Positions 43,024 through 50,871 of a stretch of DNA of 64,000 bases are shown piece after piece (the stretch's first letter is position 1; every line of letters begins with the position of its first letter). Both the position numbers and the translations under genes were made by a program. The notes below the pieces were generated by a model that did not search any database, was not told the origin of the DNA, and saw only the letters and a program-made list of their open reading frames with translations. This stretch comes from Planomicrobium sp. CPCC 101079 (GTDB lineage Bacteria; Bacillota; Bacilli; Bacillales_A; Planococcaceae). Location: contig NZ_VOHC01000001.1 of NCBI RefSeq assembly GCF_007859275.1, positions 62,001 to 126,000 of the forward strand, written 5' to 3'.

Positions 43024-43553
43024 TTTATTGGTCCATTTTTCTCGCGTTTTTCATTCCAGGAATTTTGGGATATGGCGGTGGTCCGGCTTCAATCCCGCTT
43101 GTTGAAAAAGAAGTGGTCGACCGCTACGGGTGGATGAGCACACAGGAATTCGGGGAAGTGTTGGCGCTGGGAAATGCTCTGCCAGGTCCAATTGCGACGA
43201 AAATGGCAGGCTATATCGGATACATGGAAGGCGGCGTGCTCGGTTCCATTGTGGCATTGTTTGCTTCTATCGCCCCTTCGCTTTTACTGATGTTAATTTT
43301 GATGGCAACTCTTATGAAATACAAGAATTCCATGCAGGTTAAAAATATCACAAAATTAATCCGGCCGGTTATCGCGGTTTTGCTTGGTGCAATGACCCTG
43401 CAATTTTTCTTGACGTCGACAGAAACCTCCGGCAGCATTCAAACAATTGTGCTGATTGCCGTCAGCTATTGGCTGCTTGAAATCCGCAAACTCCATCCGG
43501 CCTTCGTTATTATTTTAGCATTGTGCTATGGCGCGTTTACCACGTTCATATGA
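43020..43553 (+). CDS. Chromate transporter, half-size subunit 2 (YwrA-like)
   Basis: 177 residues from GTG 43020 after GAGGGGGGGAACAAC; it overlaps the preceding stop by four bases. It repeats the same core as the first half (YGGGPASIPLVEKEVV and LGNALPGPIATKMAGYIGY), with five or six hydrophobic segments. Paired short CHR proteins of opposite topology form one transporter in Bacillus. It ends the operon before a terminator. Confidence 0.9.
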   Translation: MIYWSIFLAFFIPGILGYGGGPASIPLVEKEVVDRYGWMSTQEFGEVLALGNALPGPIATKMAGYIGYMEGGVLGSIVALFASIAPSLLLMLILMATLMKYKNSMQVKNITKLIRPVIAVLLGAMTLQFFLTSTETSGSIQTIVLIAVSYWLLEIRKLHPAFVIILALCYGAFTTFI

Positions 43554-43557
43554 AATC

Positions 43558-43588
43558 AAAAACCATCCGATGAGGATGGTTTTTTTCT
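43558..43588 (+). terminator. Terminator of the peptide-transporter/GGT/chromate operon
   Basis: AAACCATCC and GGATGGTTT pair around GATGA, followed by seven T. Confidence 0.93.
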
Positions 43589-43720
43589 GCGGTCAATAAT
43601 CTGGCATTTACGAGCAGATTTATGGACTTTATAAGTGAGTTCTCGGCTGCTATGAGCGAAACTTGTTCAGGGGTATAGTGCAAGCCGATTCTTTTACTTT
43701 TATACCGCAATCTATTATTA

Positions 43721-43757
43721 TTTACTAATGCGGACATTTATTATCCGCTTTAGTAAA
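43721..43757. promoter_or_regulatory. Long palindrome upstream of the Rrf2-type gene
   Basis: TTTACTAATGCGGA (43721-43734) and TCCGCTTTAGTAAA (43744-43757) match at 13 of 14 positions around a nine-base centre. The gap from the last base to the start codon is 14 bases. A site this long next to a regulator suggests an autoregulatory operator. Confidence 0.65.
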
Positions 43758-43771
43758 TGCCGGGGGTAATA

Positions 43772-44257
43772 ATGATGCATATGAAAACAGGAGTCGAACA
43801 ATCGGTTTACGCTATATTGTTGCTGAATATGCTGCCAAACAAAGCGGTATTGCCTTGTGAAGCGATAAGCCAACTGTTAAGCACTTCTCCAACTTATTTT
43901 CAGAAACTTTTAAGAAAATTGGTTAACGCTGATCTAATCACTTCCGTACCGGGAGTAAAAGGCGGATTTAAACTTACGAAAAGACCGGAAAATATTTGTG
44001 TCTACGACATCTATCAGGCAATAGAAGGACAGAAATCGCTGTATTCTTCAAGCGGTATTTTGGGCGACATGCTTGAATTGAAACAAGAAGAAAGCTGTTG
44101 CTTGTTGACGGGTTTGATGGATGAGGCGGAATATGCCTGGAAATTAGTGATGAAAAGGGAAACCATCGCAGCATTAGCTGAAAAAATGAAAGAGCAGCCT
44201 TTCCGTTTGAAGACAGAAGAATTGCAGCGATGGGTCCAAGAAAAAATGGTTGCATAA
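43772..44257 (+). CDS. Rrf2 family transcriptional regulator
   Basis: 161 residues from ATG 43772, six bases after GGGGG; ATG 43775 and 43781 are also in frame. The N-terminal winged helix contains VEQSVYAILLLNML, LLSTSPTYFQKLLRKLVNADLI and VKGGFKLTK, typical of Rrf2. The central part has an adjacent cysteine pair in EESCCLL rather than the three spaced cysteines of IscR/NsrR, so a thiol-based or cluster-free mode is possible. Target unknown; the upstream palindrome suggests autoregulation. The DUF896 gene follows 17 bases later. Confidence 0.88.
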   Translation: MMHMKTGVEQSVYAILLLNMLPNKAVLPCEAISQLLSTSPTYFQKLLRKLVNADLITSVPGVKGGFKLTKRPENICVYDIYQAIEGQKSLYSSSGILGDMLELKQEESCCLLTGLMDEAEYAWKLVMKRETIAALAEKMKEQPFRLKTEELQRWVQEKMVA

Positions 44258-44274
44258 GAAAGGCGGGGAGACAG

Positions 44275-44496
44275 ATGATTGTCAGCCTGACACGTATAAA
44301 TGAATTAGCCAAGAAAGCACGGGAAACTGGATTGACCAATGCTGAAAAAGTCGAGCAGCAAGTTTTGCGTGAAGATTATTTAAGAGAAATCCGCGGGCAG
44401 GTCGAGAACACTGTAACTGGCCTTACTGTATTGGATCCACTTGGAAATGACGTCACTCCTGAAAAAGTGCGCCATGAAAAATCTTTGTTGAATTGA
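44275..44496 (+). CDS. DUF896 family protein
   Basis: 73 residues from ATG 44275 after AAAGGCGGGGAGACAG. The compact helical sequence LTRINELAKKARETGLTNAEKVEQQ matches the DUF896 (YnzC/YaaP) family. In B. subtilis the relative YnzC lies in the yneA SOS operon, but no LexA box is seen here. The family folds as a helical hairpin and its function is unknown. It is close enough to the Rrf2 gene to be co-transcribed. Confidence 0.9.
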   Translation: MIVSLTRINELAKKARETGLTNAEKVEQQVLREDYLREIRGQVENTVTGLTVLDPLGNDVTPEKVRHEKSLLN

Positions 44497-44533
44497 TCTT
44501 ATCTTACTACTTATATAGAAAGAATGTGAAAAT

Positions 44534-45415
44534 ATGATGAATGATTATTTAGTGAAAGCTTTGGCATATGATGGACAAGTACGTGCTTACGCTGCCCGCA
44601 CAACGGAAACAGTGGGAGAAGCACAGCGCCGCCATTACACTTGGCCAACCGCTTCGGCGGCACTTGGCCGTTCAATGACAGCGAGCGTCATGCTTGGCGC
44701 GATGATGAAAGGCAACGAAAAGTTAACTATTAAAATTAATGGCGGTGGCCCGCTTGGCACCATCTTAGTGGACGCTAATGCCAACGGAGAAGTACGCGGC
44801 TATGTTTCAAACCCGCAAACCCACTTTGATTTGAATGATCAAGGAAAACTGGATGTCAGAAGAGCTGTCGGTACTGAAGGAACTTTATCAGTGTCAAAGG
44901 ACATCGGATTATTGCAGCCTTATATTGGGCAAGTACCGATTGTTTCAGGCGAACTGGGTGAAGATTTTACAAATTACATCGTCAATTCAGAACAAACACC
45001 TTCTTCTGTCGGCGTAGGAGTTATTGTCAATCCTGATAATTCAATTCAGGCATCAGGTGGTTTCATTATCCAGTTAATGCCAGGTACGGAAGAAGAAGTG
45101 ATTATCAATATTGAAGAACGTTTGAAAGAAATTCCGACGATTTCGAAGATGGTGCGTGATGGAATGACCCCTGAAGAAATTTTGGTAGCAGTGCTTGGTC
45201 AAGGGAATGTCAAATTCCTTGATACCATGCCGGTCCAATTCCAATGCCAATGTTCGAGAGAACGGATTTCAAACGCTATTCAAAGCTTGGGCACTGAAGA
45301 AATACAAGACATGATTGAAACTGATGGCCAAGCAGAAGCCCAATGCCATTTCTGCAATGAAAATTACCATTTCTCAAAAGAAAATTTGGAAGAGTTATTA
45401 AAAGCTGTTATTTAA
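44534..45415 (+). CDS. hslO: Hsp33 redox-regulated chaperonin
   Basis: 293 residues, start at ATG 44534 or 44537; the ribosome site is weak (AAAGAATGTG). The C-terminal zinc-switch cysteines are present as CQC in QFQCQCSRE and CHFC in [11 protein letters not shown]. Oxidative loss of zinc unfolds this linker and activates the chaperone under oxidant and heat stress. The N-terminal domain contains the typical [17 protein letters not shown] and [22 protein letters not shown] segments. No heat-shock operator (CIRCE or CtsR) is visible upstream. Confidence 0.96.
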   Translation: MMNDYLVKALAYDGQVRAYAARTTETVGEAQRRHYTWPTASAALGRSMTASVMLGAMMKGNEKLTIKINGGGPLGTILVDANANGEVRGYVSNPQTHFDLNDQGKLDVRRAVGTEGTLSVSKDIGLLQPYIGQVPIVSGELGEDFTNYIVNSEQTPSSVGVGVIVNPDNSIQASGGFIIQLMPGTEEEVIINIEERLKEIPTISKMVRDGMTPEEILVAVLGQGNVKFLDTMPVQFQCQCSRERISNAIQSLGTEEIQDMIETDGQAEAQCHFCNENYHFSKENLEELLKAVI

Positions 45416-45424
45416 TGATTTGTT

Positions 45425-45457
45425 GAAACCGCTTAGGAATCTAAGCGGTTTTTTTCT
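45425..45457 (+). terminator. Terminator after hslO
   Basis: AACCGCTTAG and CTAAGCGGTT pair around GAAT, followed by a run of seven T. Confidence 0.95.
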
Positions 45458-45578
45458 GTTTTTCAATCATTTCATTTGGCCCATGACTACATAATGTGAT
45501 AACATTATCTTTAATTCGAGATATTTTTATGAAGGATGAATATACAATAACTAGATAAAAACTGGAGGTTTTATAACA

Positions 45579-46181
45579 ATGGAACATATTTTTCAGCAAG
45601 GTTCAAAACCGGAAAGTCCCACTTTTTTAATGCTTCATGGCACAGGAGGCAATGAACGCGACCTTTTGCCTTTAGCGGCACACATCGATCCGGGTGCGTC
45701 CATCCTGAGCGTCCGCGGAAATGTTTTGGAAAATGGAATGCCTCGCTTCTTCAAACGCTTGGCTGAAGGCGTTTTTGATATGGAAGATTTGAAATTGCGT
45801 ACAAAAGAGCTTTACGATTTTATCGATCAAGCAGCCCAAAAATACGGCTTTGACCGCAGCAACGTTATTGCAGTCGGCTATTCGAATGGTGCGAATATCG
45901 CGGGTAATTTGTTGTTCACTTATGCTGACGCTTTAAGAGGCGCTGTTCTTCATCACCCAATGGTACCGAACCGTGAAACAGAACTTCCGGATTTAACTGG
46001 GACTCCGGTGTTTATCGCCGCCGGGACAAACGATCCGATCTGCCCGCCTGAAGAGTCGACAGACCTTGAAAAGCTGCTTCAAAACGCTGGGGCAAACGTA
46101 GAGCTCCATTGGGAAAACCATGGCCATCAATTGACCATGTCTGAAGTGGAAGCTGCAAAAACTTGGTATAATAAATTATAA
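45579..46181 (+). CDS. Carboxylesterase/MhqD-like alpha/beta hydrolase
   Basis: 200 residues from ATG 45579, ten bases after AACTGGAGGTTTT. The oxyanion-forming LMLHGTGGNERDLLPLA is followed by the nucleophile serine in GYSNGAN (near residue 102), the aspartate in AAGTNDPICP and the histidine in ENHGHQLT. It belongs to the phospholipase/carboxylesterase group that includes B. subtilis MhqD, which is induced by quinones. Whether this one is quinone-responsive cannot be seen. It is monocistronic. Confidence 0.9.
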   Translation: MEHIFQQGSKPESPTFLMLHGTGGNERDLLPLAAHIDPGASILSVRGNVLENGMPRFFKRLAEGVFDMEDLKLRTKELYDFIDQAAQKYGFDRSNVIAVGYSNGANIAGNLLFTYADALRGAVLHHPMVPNRETELPDLTGTPVFIAAGTNDPICPPEESTDLEKLLQNAGANVELHWENHGHQLTMSEVEAAKTWYNKL

Positions 46182-46187
46182 AAATTG

Positions 46188-46220
46188 ACCCTCCTTTGTT
46201 TAAACAAAGGAGGGTTTTTC
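46188..46220 (+). terminator. Terminator after the esterase gene
   Basis: ACCCTCCTTTG pairs with CAAAGGAGGGT around TTTAAA, then TTTTT. Confidence 0.95.
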
Positions 46221-46301
46221 AATGCGAGAAAGGCCTTTTATACTGCCGGGCGGCCCTTATATTTTAATCGAAATAAATTGTCGGAATTGTTGTGTGCATG
46301 C

Positions 46302-46326
46302 GTTTTCGTCGTAATACATAGGGTAG
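46302..46326 (+). promoter_or_regulatory. Possible sigma-B promoter of the YsnF-like gene
   Basis: GTTTTC (46302-46307) and GGGTAG (46321-46326) are 13 bases apart. The leader to the start codon is about 210 bases. The downstream gene family is sigma-B-controlled in B. subtilis (ysnF), which supports the assignment. Nothing else stands out in 46222-46541. Confidence 0.5.
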
Positions 46327-46541
46327 TAGAAGAGTGATATCTACTTTGAAAAGAATAGTTGAAAAGGAAAGGAGGCGAAGGACAGGGCATCCGATTTTTT
46401 TCGATAGATTAGAGTCAGAGTGTTTGGTCTGCCGCCAGTTGAACCGCCGATTTCTTGGGATGTTTGAGAAAACAACAGGAGGGTATTTTTAAGGCAAGCA
46501 AGATTTTCATCGATACACATAATGAATTGGAGGAAAAGAAA

Positions 46542-48068
46542 ATGGCCGACAATAAGTTTATGGGAACGTTCGACAGCGAACAAGAAGTATTGAGAAAGAT
46601 TGAAGAACTGAAAGCGCAAGGCGCTACAGAAGACCATATGTACGTTATGGCAAAGGATGAAGATCAGCTTTCCATGGTACGCGGCCGGACAGACGTGGAC
46701 TATAAATCGGCTGAAGGCAATTGGAAAGACAAATTCATGGGCTTCCTGTCCGGCAATGAGCCTGTGCGCCAGGCGTTTGCAGGAATGGGCGTAGATGAGC
46801 AGGAAGCGGACCGTTACTACAATGAAGTTCAGAACGGAAGAATCTTATTATTCGTTGACCGCGATTATATGGACAACAACCAAAGCACAGGAACTCAAAA
46901 TGCAGCATACGGAACGCCATCGCCTGACCGTACCAATTATGTGGATACAGGCACAGTAGCCCGTGACGGATTGACGGTGGATACAAATGATCAAAATGAT
47001 GTTTATTTTAATGAAGATCGGCGAGACTTGTATTCTGACGGATCGAAAAGCCCAAGCTCTAGCGACAATACCAGTTATGATGAGACTGCTGGAGTCGGAG
47101 ACAAAACTGGCACAGGTTTTGGCTTAGGAACAGGCGGTGTTGTAAACGATACGCCGAATCCAGACCGGAATGTAAATGACTTTTCCGCAACAAATAGAGA
47201 CCGCGATAGCAGTGCAACAACAGACAGCTCTACTGGCATGTTTGGCTCGGGTGGACAAGGCGCTGATGATAGAACAACAACCAACCGAGATTCAGGCGGC
47301 TTGTTTGGCGGCGGATCCGACAGGGACGATAATCGTGTAAGTGATAGATCGGATAGAGACGACAACTCTAAGAGTGGCGGCGGTATCCTTGGTGGCCTCT
47401 TCGGATCTAACGATTCCGACAATGATCGAGGTCATCGCGATACCGACACGTATGGAACTGATGAAGGTTCAAAAACATCAGACAGCGGCACATTTAGCTC
47501 CGACCGCAGCGATACACGCGGTACAAATGATAGAATAGTAGGAACAGGCTTTAGCGGCGACGCAGACAGAAGCCGGACGGATGATCGGCAAGGCGGTTCT
47601 AATCTGAATTCAGGCACTAACGGCAGTTTAGATAGAAACCGGGATGCCGATGAAGAGACACTCCGTCTTCACGAAGAGCGTTTGCAAGTGGACAAGGATC
47701 GTGTACAAACAGGCGAAGTAAACGTTGGAAAACATGTAGTAGAAGAAAGACAAACAATCGATGTTCCGGTTGAGCGGGAAGAAATTGTAATCGAACGCCG
47801 CCCTGTCAACGAGAATGCCACTGACACAACTCGCGGCGGTTCAGGTGTCTCAGCTGATGCTTATCAAGAAGGCGACAGCATCCACATTCCATTAACGGAA
47901 GAACGTGTGGAAGTCAACAAAACAAATGTTGTTAGTGAAGAGATTGTTGTCGGTAAACGGAAAGTCCAAGATACGGAAACTATCAATGAGACAGTTCGCC
48001 GTGAAGAAGCGGACATTGACGATGACACAAATACGAATTTAGATCGCGGCAAAAAAGACCGTTTTTAA
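46542..48068 (+). CDS. YsnF-like general stress protein with long disordered middle
   Basis: 508 residues from ATG 46542 after TGGAGGAAAAG. Three parts: residues 1-110 are a general-stress-protein 17M/YflT-like domain (MGTFDSEQEVLRKIEELKAQG); residues about 115-390 are a low-complexity linker rich in Asp, Ser, Gly, Thr, Arg and Asn with SDRDD-type repeats; residues about 395-500 are a DUF2382 domain (LHEERLQVDKDRVQTGEV and IVVGKRKVQDTETI). B. subtilis YsnF has the same outer domains. The exact role in general stress is unknown. The linker is unusually long and without hydrophobic residues. Confidence 0.9.
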   Translation: MADNKFMGTFDSEQEVLRKIEELKAQGATEDHMYVMAKDEDQLSMVRGRTDVDYKSAEGNWKDKFMGFLSGNEPVRQAFAGMGVDEQEADRYYNEVQNGRILLFVDRDYMDNNQSTGTQNAAYGTPSPDRTNYVDTGTVARDGLTVDTNDQNDVYFNEDRRDLYSDGSKSPSSSDNTSYDETAGVGDKTGTGFGLGTGGVVNDTPNPDRNVNDFSATNRDRDSSATTDSSTGMFGSGGQGADDRTTTNRDSGGLFGGGSDRDDNRVSDRSDRDDNSKSGGGILGGLFGSNDSDNDRGHRDTDTYGTDEGSKTSDSGTFSSDRSDTRGTNDRIVGTGFSGDADRSRTDDRQGGSNLNSGTNGSLDRNRDADEETLRLHEERLQVDKDRVQTGEVNVGKHVVEERQTIDVPVEREEIVIERRPVNENATDTTRGGSGVSADAYQEGDSIHIPLTEERVEVNKTNVVSEEIVVGKRKVQDTETINETVRREEADIDDDTNTNLDRGKKDRF

Positions 48069-48082
48069 TTGAAGCGAACACA

Positions 48083-48110
48083 CAAAGCGGGGAATTCCCC
48101 GCTTTTTTGT
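48083..48110 (+). terminator. Terminator after the YsnF-like gene
   Basis: AAAGCGGGGAATTCCCCGCTTT is a perfect palindrome followed by T. Confidence 0.95.
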
Positions 48111-48153
48111 GTTTATTGCGATATGATAGAAGAAAAGCAGGAGGTAATAAGAT

Positions 48154-48354
48154 ATGGACGGCAAAAAAAGAAGTGACGTAAAACCAGGCCTAGAAGTGAA
48201 CATCGTATTGAAGCAAGACCAGCGTACAGGAAAGAAAACGCGTGGCGTAGTGAAGGATTTACTAACAAATTCTGCGACCCATCCCCATGGCATTAAGGTG
48301 CGTCTTGAAGACGGCCAAGTTGGCCGGGTAAGCGAAATTTTAAGTTCAAAATAA
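48154..48354 (+). CDS. ywbE: YwbE family protein
   Basis: 66 residues from ATG 48154, preceded by AGCAGGAGGTAATAAGAT. The sequence RSDVKPGLEVNIVLKQDQRTGKKTRGVVKDLLTNS, of which the central GLEVNIVLKQDQRTGK is most typical, identifies the small basic YwbE (DUF2196) family, a likely SH3-like or nucleic-acid-binding fold. Function unknown. It is a single gene followed by a weak hairpin and two repeat copies. Confidence 0.93.
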   Translation: MDGKKRSDVKPGLEVNIVLKQDQRTGKKTRGVVKDLLTNSATHPHGIKVRLEDGQVGRVSEILSSK

Positions 48355-48382
48355 CAAGGGTCAAGAAAACAAAATTCAAAGC

Positions 48383-48412
48383 AAAAGGGCTCATTGTTAT
48401 GGGCTCTTTTTC
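48383..48412 (+). terminator. Weak terminator after ywbE
   Basis: AAAAGGGCT and GGGCTCTTTT pair with wobbles around a nine-base loop. Confidence 0.45.
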
Positions 48413-48413
48413 A

Positions 48414-48536
48414 TGTCCAGACTCCAGCGCCCAGCCCCTCGAGGTCGCTTTGGCCTTAAGTTCATGGCAAAAAGCGCCATGACGCTTAAGCCCTCCAGCG
48501 CTTGTCGGGGCTAACCGGGCGCATGCGCTTTTCTTG
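48414..48536 (-). repeat. Dyad-rich interspersed repeat, copy B
   Basis: Runs from TGTCCAGACTCCAGCGCCCA to GGGCGCATGCGCTTTTCTTG. Its reverse complement aligns along the whole length with copy A (26944-27066), sharing GACAAGCGCTGGAGG and AAGCGACCTCGAG. The inner dyad is CTTAAG.TCATGGC against its complement. Confidence 0.8.
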
Positions 48537-48658
48537 TGTCCAGACTCCAGCGCCCAGATTCTAGGGTCATAAGTCGTCTCGGCTGTGCGGCAAAGAACCC
48601 CGCTTCGCCGATCTGCCTTATGCCCGTCGAATCTACCGGGCGCATGCGCTTTTCTTGT
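48537..48658 (-). repeat. Dyad-rich interspersed repeat, copy C
   Basis: Directly abuts copy B in the same orientation. The first 20 bases (TGTCCAGACTCCAGCGCCCA) and the last 22 (CGGGCGCATGCGCTTTTCTTGT) equal those of copy B, while the middle is different. Ends are conserved and the core is variable. Confidence 0.8.
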
Positions 48659-48695
48659 GTTAAAATAAAAGGACTTAAAACCGGAGGAGTATCGT

Positions 48696-50822
48696 ATGAG
48701 CCAATTTTTTGAACGCAAACAGCAGGAACTTGGAGTCCAATTAAATAAAATACAGCGAAAAGCGGTGGAGCGCACGGAAGGCCCATTGTTGCTTTTGGCA
48801 TGCCCAGGATCAGGGAAAACGACCACGATGATCATGCGCATCGGCTATTTAATTGAAGAAAAAGGAGTCGCCCCGCAGCGGATCAAAGCGATAACGTTCA
48901 GCAAGGCATCCGCCGTCGATATGCTTGAACGCTATAAGCGTTTTTTTCCAAAACAGGCGCCCGTTGATTTTTCGACCATCCATAGCCTGGCTTTTGAAAT
49001 TACGCGGGAGTACTTTTCAGGCTCACGTTACGTAATGATTGAAGGCAGCGAAACCAATGGACTGCACAAAAAGCGGCTGTTGCGCGAAATGTACCAGACC
49101 GAGAACGATGAGCCGATTACAGAAGATCAACTGGATGAGTTGACGTCTTTTATCAGCTTCGTCAAAAACAAAATGCTTCCAAGAGCAAAGTGGAATAAGC
49201 TTGAAGGCCCGTTTCCTGGGGCTGTTGAAATTTTAAGAACCTATGAAGCATTCAAAGAGAACTATGACGTAAGGTTAGTAGATTTCGATGATATGCTGAC
49301 CCTAGCCAATGAGGCTTTGGAAAAAGACAAAGTGCTTCTGGCGAAGTATCAAGCGCGATGGGATTATGTGATGACAGATGAAAGCCAAGACACATCATTG
49401 ATTCAGCATGCCATCGTTGAGAAGCTTGTGGCTAGGCATAATAATTTATGTGTCGTGGCTGACGACGATCAGTCTATTTACACTTGGCGTGCCGCGGAAC
49501 CGACTTACTTATTGAAATTTAAAGATGTCTATCCAACAGCGTATATCATGAAGATGGAGCGGAATTACCGTTCTTCGAAGACTATTGTGGATGCGGCAAA
49601 TATCTTTATCAAATCGAATAAAAAACGGCATGACAAAAACATGTATACGAAACAAGCAGAAGGCAGCCCAATCGTCTTGCGTAAGCTCGCTTCTGAAGAA
49701 GATCAACTAAAATACTTGCGGAAAGAATTGCAGAAATTGACGAGTTTTGGCGATGTGGCAATTCTTTACCGCAATAACTCGTCATCTACGCTGTTAATGA
49801 GTGAACTTGACCGCCTTGGCATTCCTTTTTATATGAAAGATGCCGATAATCGATTTTTCTCTCACTGGATTGTAGAAGATATGCTGAATTTTATGCGCTT
49901 TAGCTTAAAGCCCGAACGCCTTGATATTTACGCGAAAATCGCCTCAAAAACGAATGCTTACTGGTCGGGTTCACAATTGAAGTATTTGAGCCGCATGAAA
50001 CCATCGGATAAAAATGCATTCGACGAAATTAATCTCAATGTGACACTGAAGGATTATCAAATCAAGATTTTAGGGGAACAAAAAAAGTGGTTTGAAGCAT
50101 TAAAAACGATGAAGCCGTTAAAAGTTATCCGGACCATCCGAGGTGACCTTGGTTATGACCAAATGCTTTCGAGCCGCGCTGAAAAATTCGGTATGCGGAT
50201 GGACTACCTGTCACAGATTTTGGTCACGCTTGAACAAATTGCAGAGCCGCTAGCCTCCATGACTGAGTTTGCCAAGCGTTTAAAGGAACTTGAGCAAGTC
50301 ACCCAGCAGGCGAAGGCAGAAAAGACTGATGATATGTTAACGTTGTCGACTTTCCATAGCTCGAAAGGGTTGGAGTTCGACCGAGTTTATATGATTGATC
50401 TAGTGGAAGGTGTTATCCCGACAGAAGAAGATGCGGAGCAACCAGATTTGCTGGAAGAAGCCCGCCGGTTGTTTTATGTAGGTATGACGCGGGCAAAAAA
50501 CCATTTGGAATTGATCAGTTGCGGCAACGAGTCCCGTTTTATGGCTGAGGTGCGGGAAATCGTGGTGCCAGATAAACAGCCCGTAAGAAAGCAAACGGCT
50601 GCTCCGGCAAAACCAATCAAGGTCAAAGTTCCAGACAACCCAAATGCCGTGCAACAGGATGAAGTGCTGGTAGAAGGCGCTAAAGTCCGCCACCGGGTTT
50701 TTGGTGCGGGGAAAATTATCGGACGTGACCATGAGCGGCTTGTCATTCAATTTGCCAAAGAGCGCAAAGAGCTGATGATCGACATCTGCCTGAGTTACAA
50801 ACTGCTGGAATTAATCAAGTAA
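48696..50822 (+). CDS. UvrD/PcrA-like superfamily 1 DNA helicase
   Basis: 708 residues from ATG 48696, after ACCGGAGGAGTATCGT. Helicase motifs: Walker A ACPGSGKTT with K41, motif Ia AITFSKASA, motif II MTDESQDTS, motif III ADDDQSIYTWRAAEP, motif IV MERNYRSSK, motif V STFHSSKGLEFDRV and motif VI LFYVGMTRAKN. The C-terminal EGAKVRHRVFGAGKII resembles the PcrA Tudor-like RNA polymerase-binding domain. It resembles the B. subtilis YjcD-type helicase. A repair or transcription-replication conflict role is inferred. The MFS gene follows after 49 bases. Confidence 0.92.
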   Translation: MSQFFERKQQELGVQLNKIQRKAVERTEGPLLLLACPGSGKTTTMIMRIGYLIEEKGVAPQRIKAITFSKASAVDMLERYKRFFPKQAPVDFSTIHSLAFEITREYFSGSRYVMIEGSETNGLHKKRLLREMYQTENDEPITEDQLDELTSFISFVKNKMLPRAKWNKLEGPFPGAVEILRTYEAFKENYDVRLVDFDDMLTLANEALEKDKVLLAKYQARWDYVMTDESQDTSLIQHAIVEKLVARHNNLCVVADDDQSIYTWRAAEPTYLLKFKDVYPTAYIMKMERNYRSSKTIVDAANIFIKSNKKRHDKNMYTKQAEGSPIVLRKLASEEDQLKYLRKELQKLTSFGDVAILYRNNSSSTLLMSELDRLGIPFYMKDADNRFFSHWIVEDMLNFMRFSLKPERLDIYAKIASKTNAYWSGSQLKYLSRMKPSDKNAFDEINLNVTLKDYQIKILGEQKKWFEALKTMKPLKVIRTIRGDLGYDQMLSSRAEKFGMRMDYLSQILVTLEQIAEPLASMTEFAKRLKELEQVTQQAKAEKTDDMLTLSTFHSSKGLEFDRVYMIDLVEGVIPTEEDAEQPDLLEEARRLFYVGMTRAKNHLELISCGNESRFMAEVREIVVPDKQPVRKQTAAPAKPIKVKVPDNPNAVQQDEVLVEGAKVRHRVFGAGKIIGRDHERLVIQFAKERKELMIDICLSYKLLELIK

Positions 50823-50871
50823 GAACCAAGTTGAGGGGCTTGGAGAAGTTTAGAGAACGCGAGGAAAAAAC

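Noticed and set aside
42424-43553. Frameshifted single full-length chromate transporter
   Set aside because: Both halves have complete CHR domains with their own start signals and overlap by four bases, as in known split CHR pairs.
43671-43676. GGGTAT upstream of the Rrf2-type gene as a sigma-B -10
   Set aside because: No GTTT-like -35 at 13-15 bases.
48511-48841. Minus-strand open frames across 48.3-48.8 kb
   Set aside because: They read through two repeat copies and the start of the helicase gene in the wrong frame.
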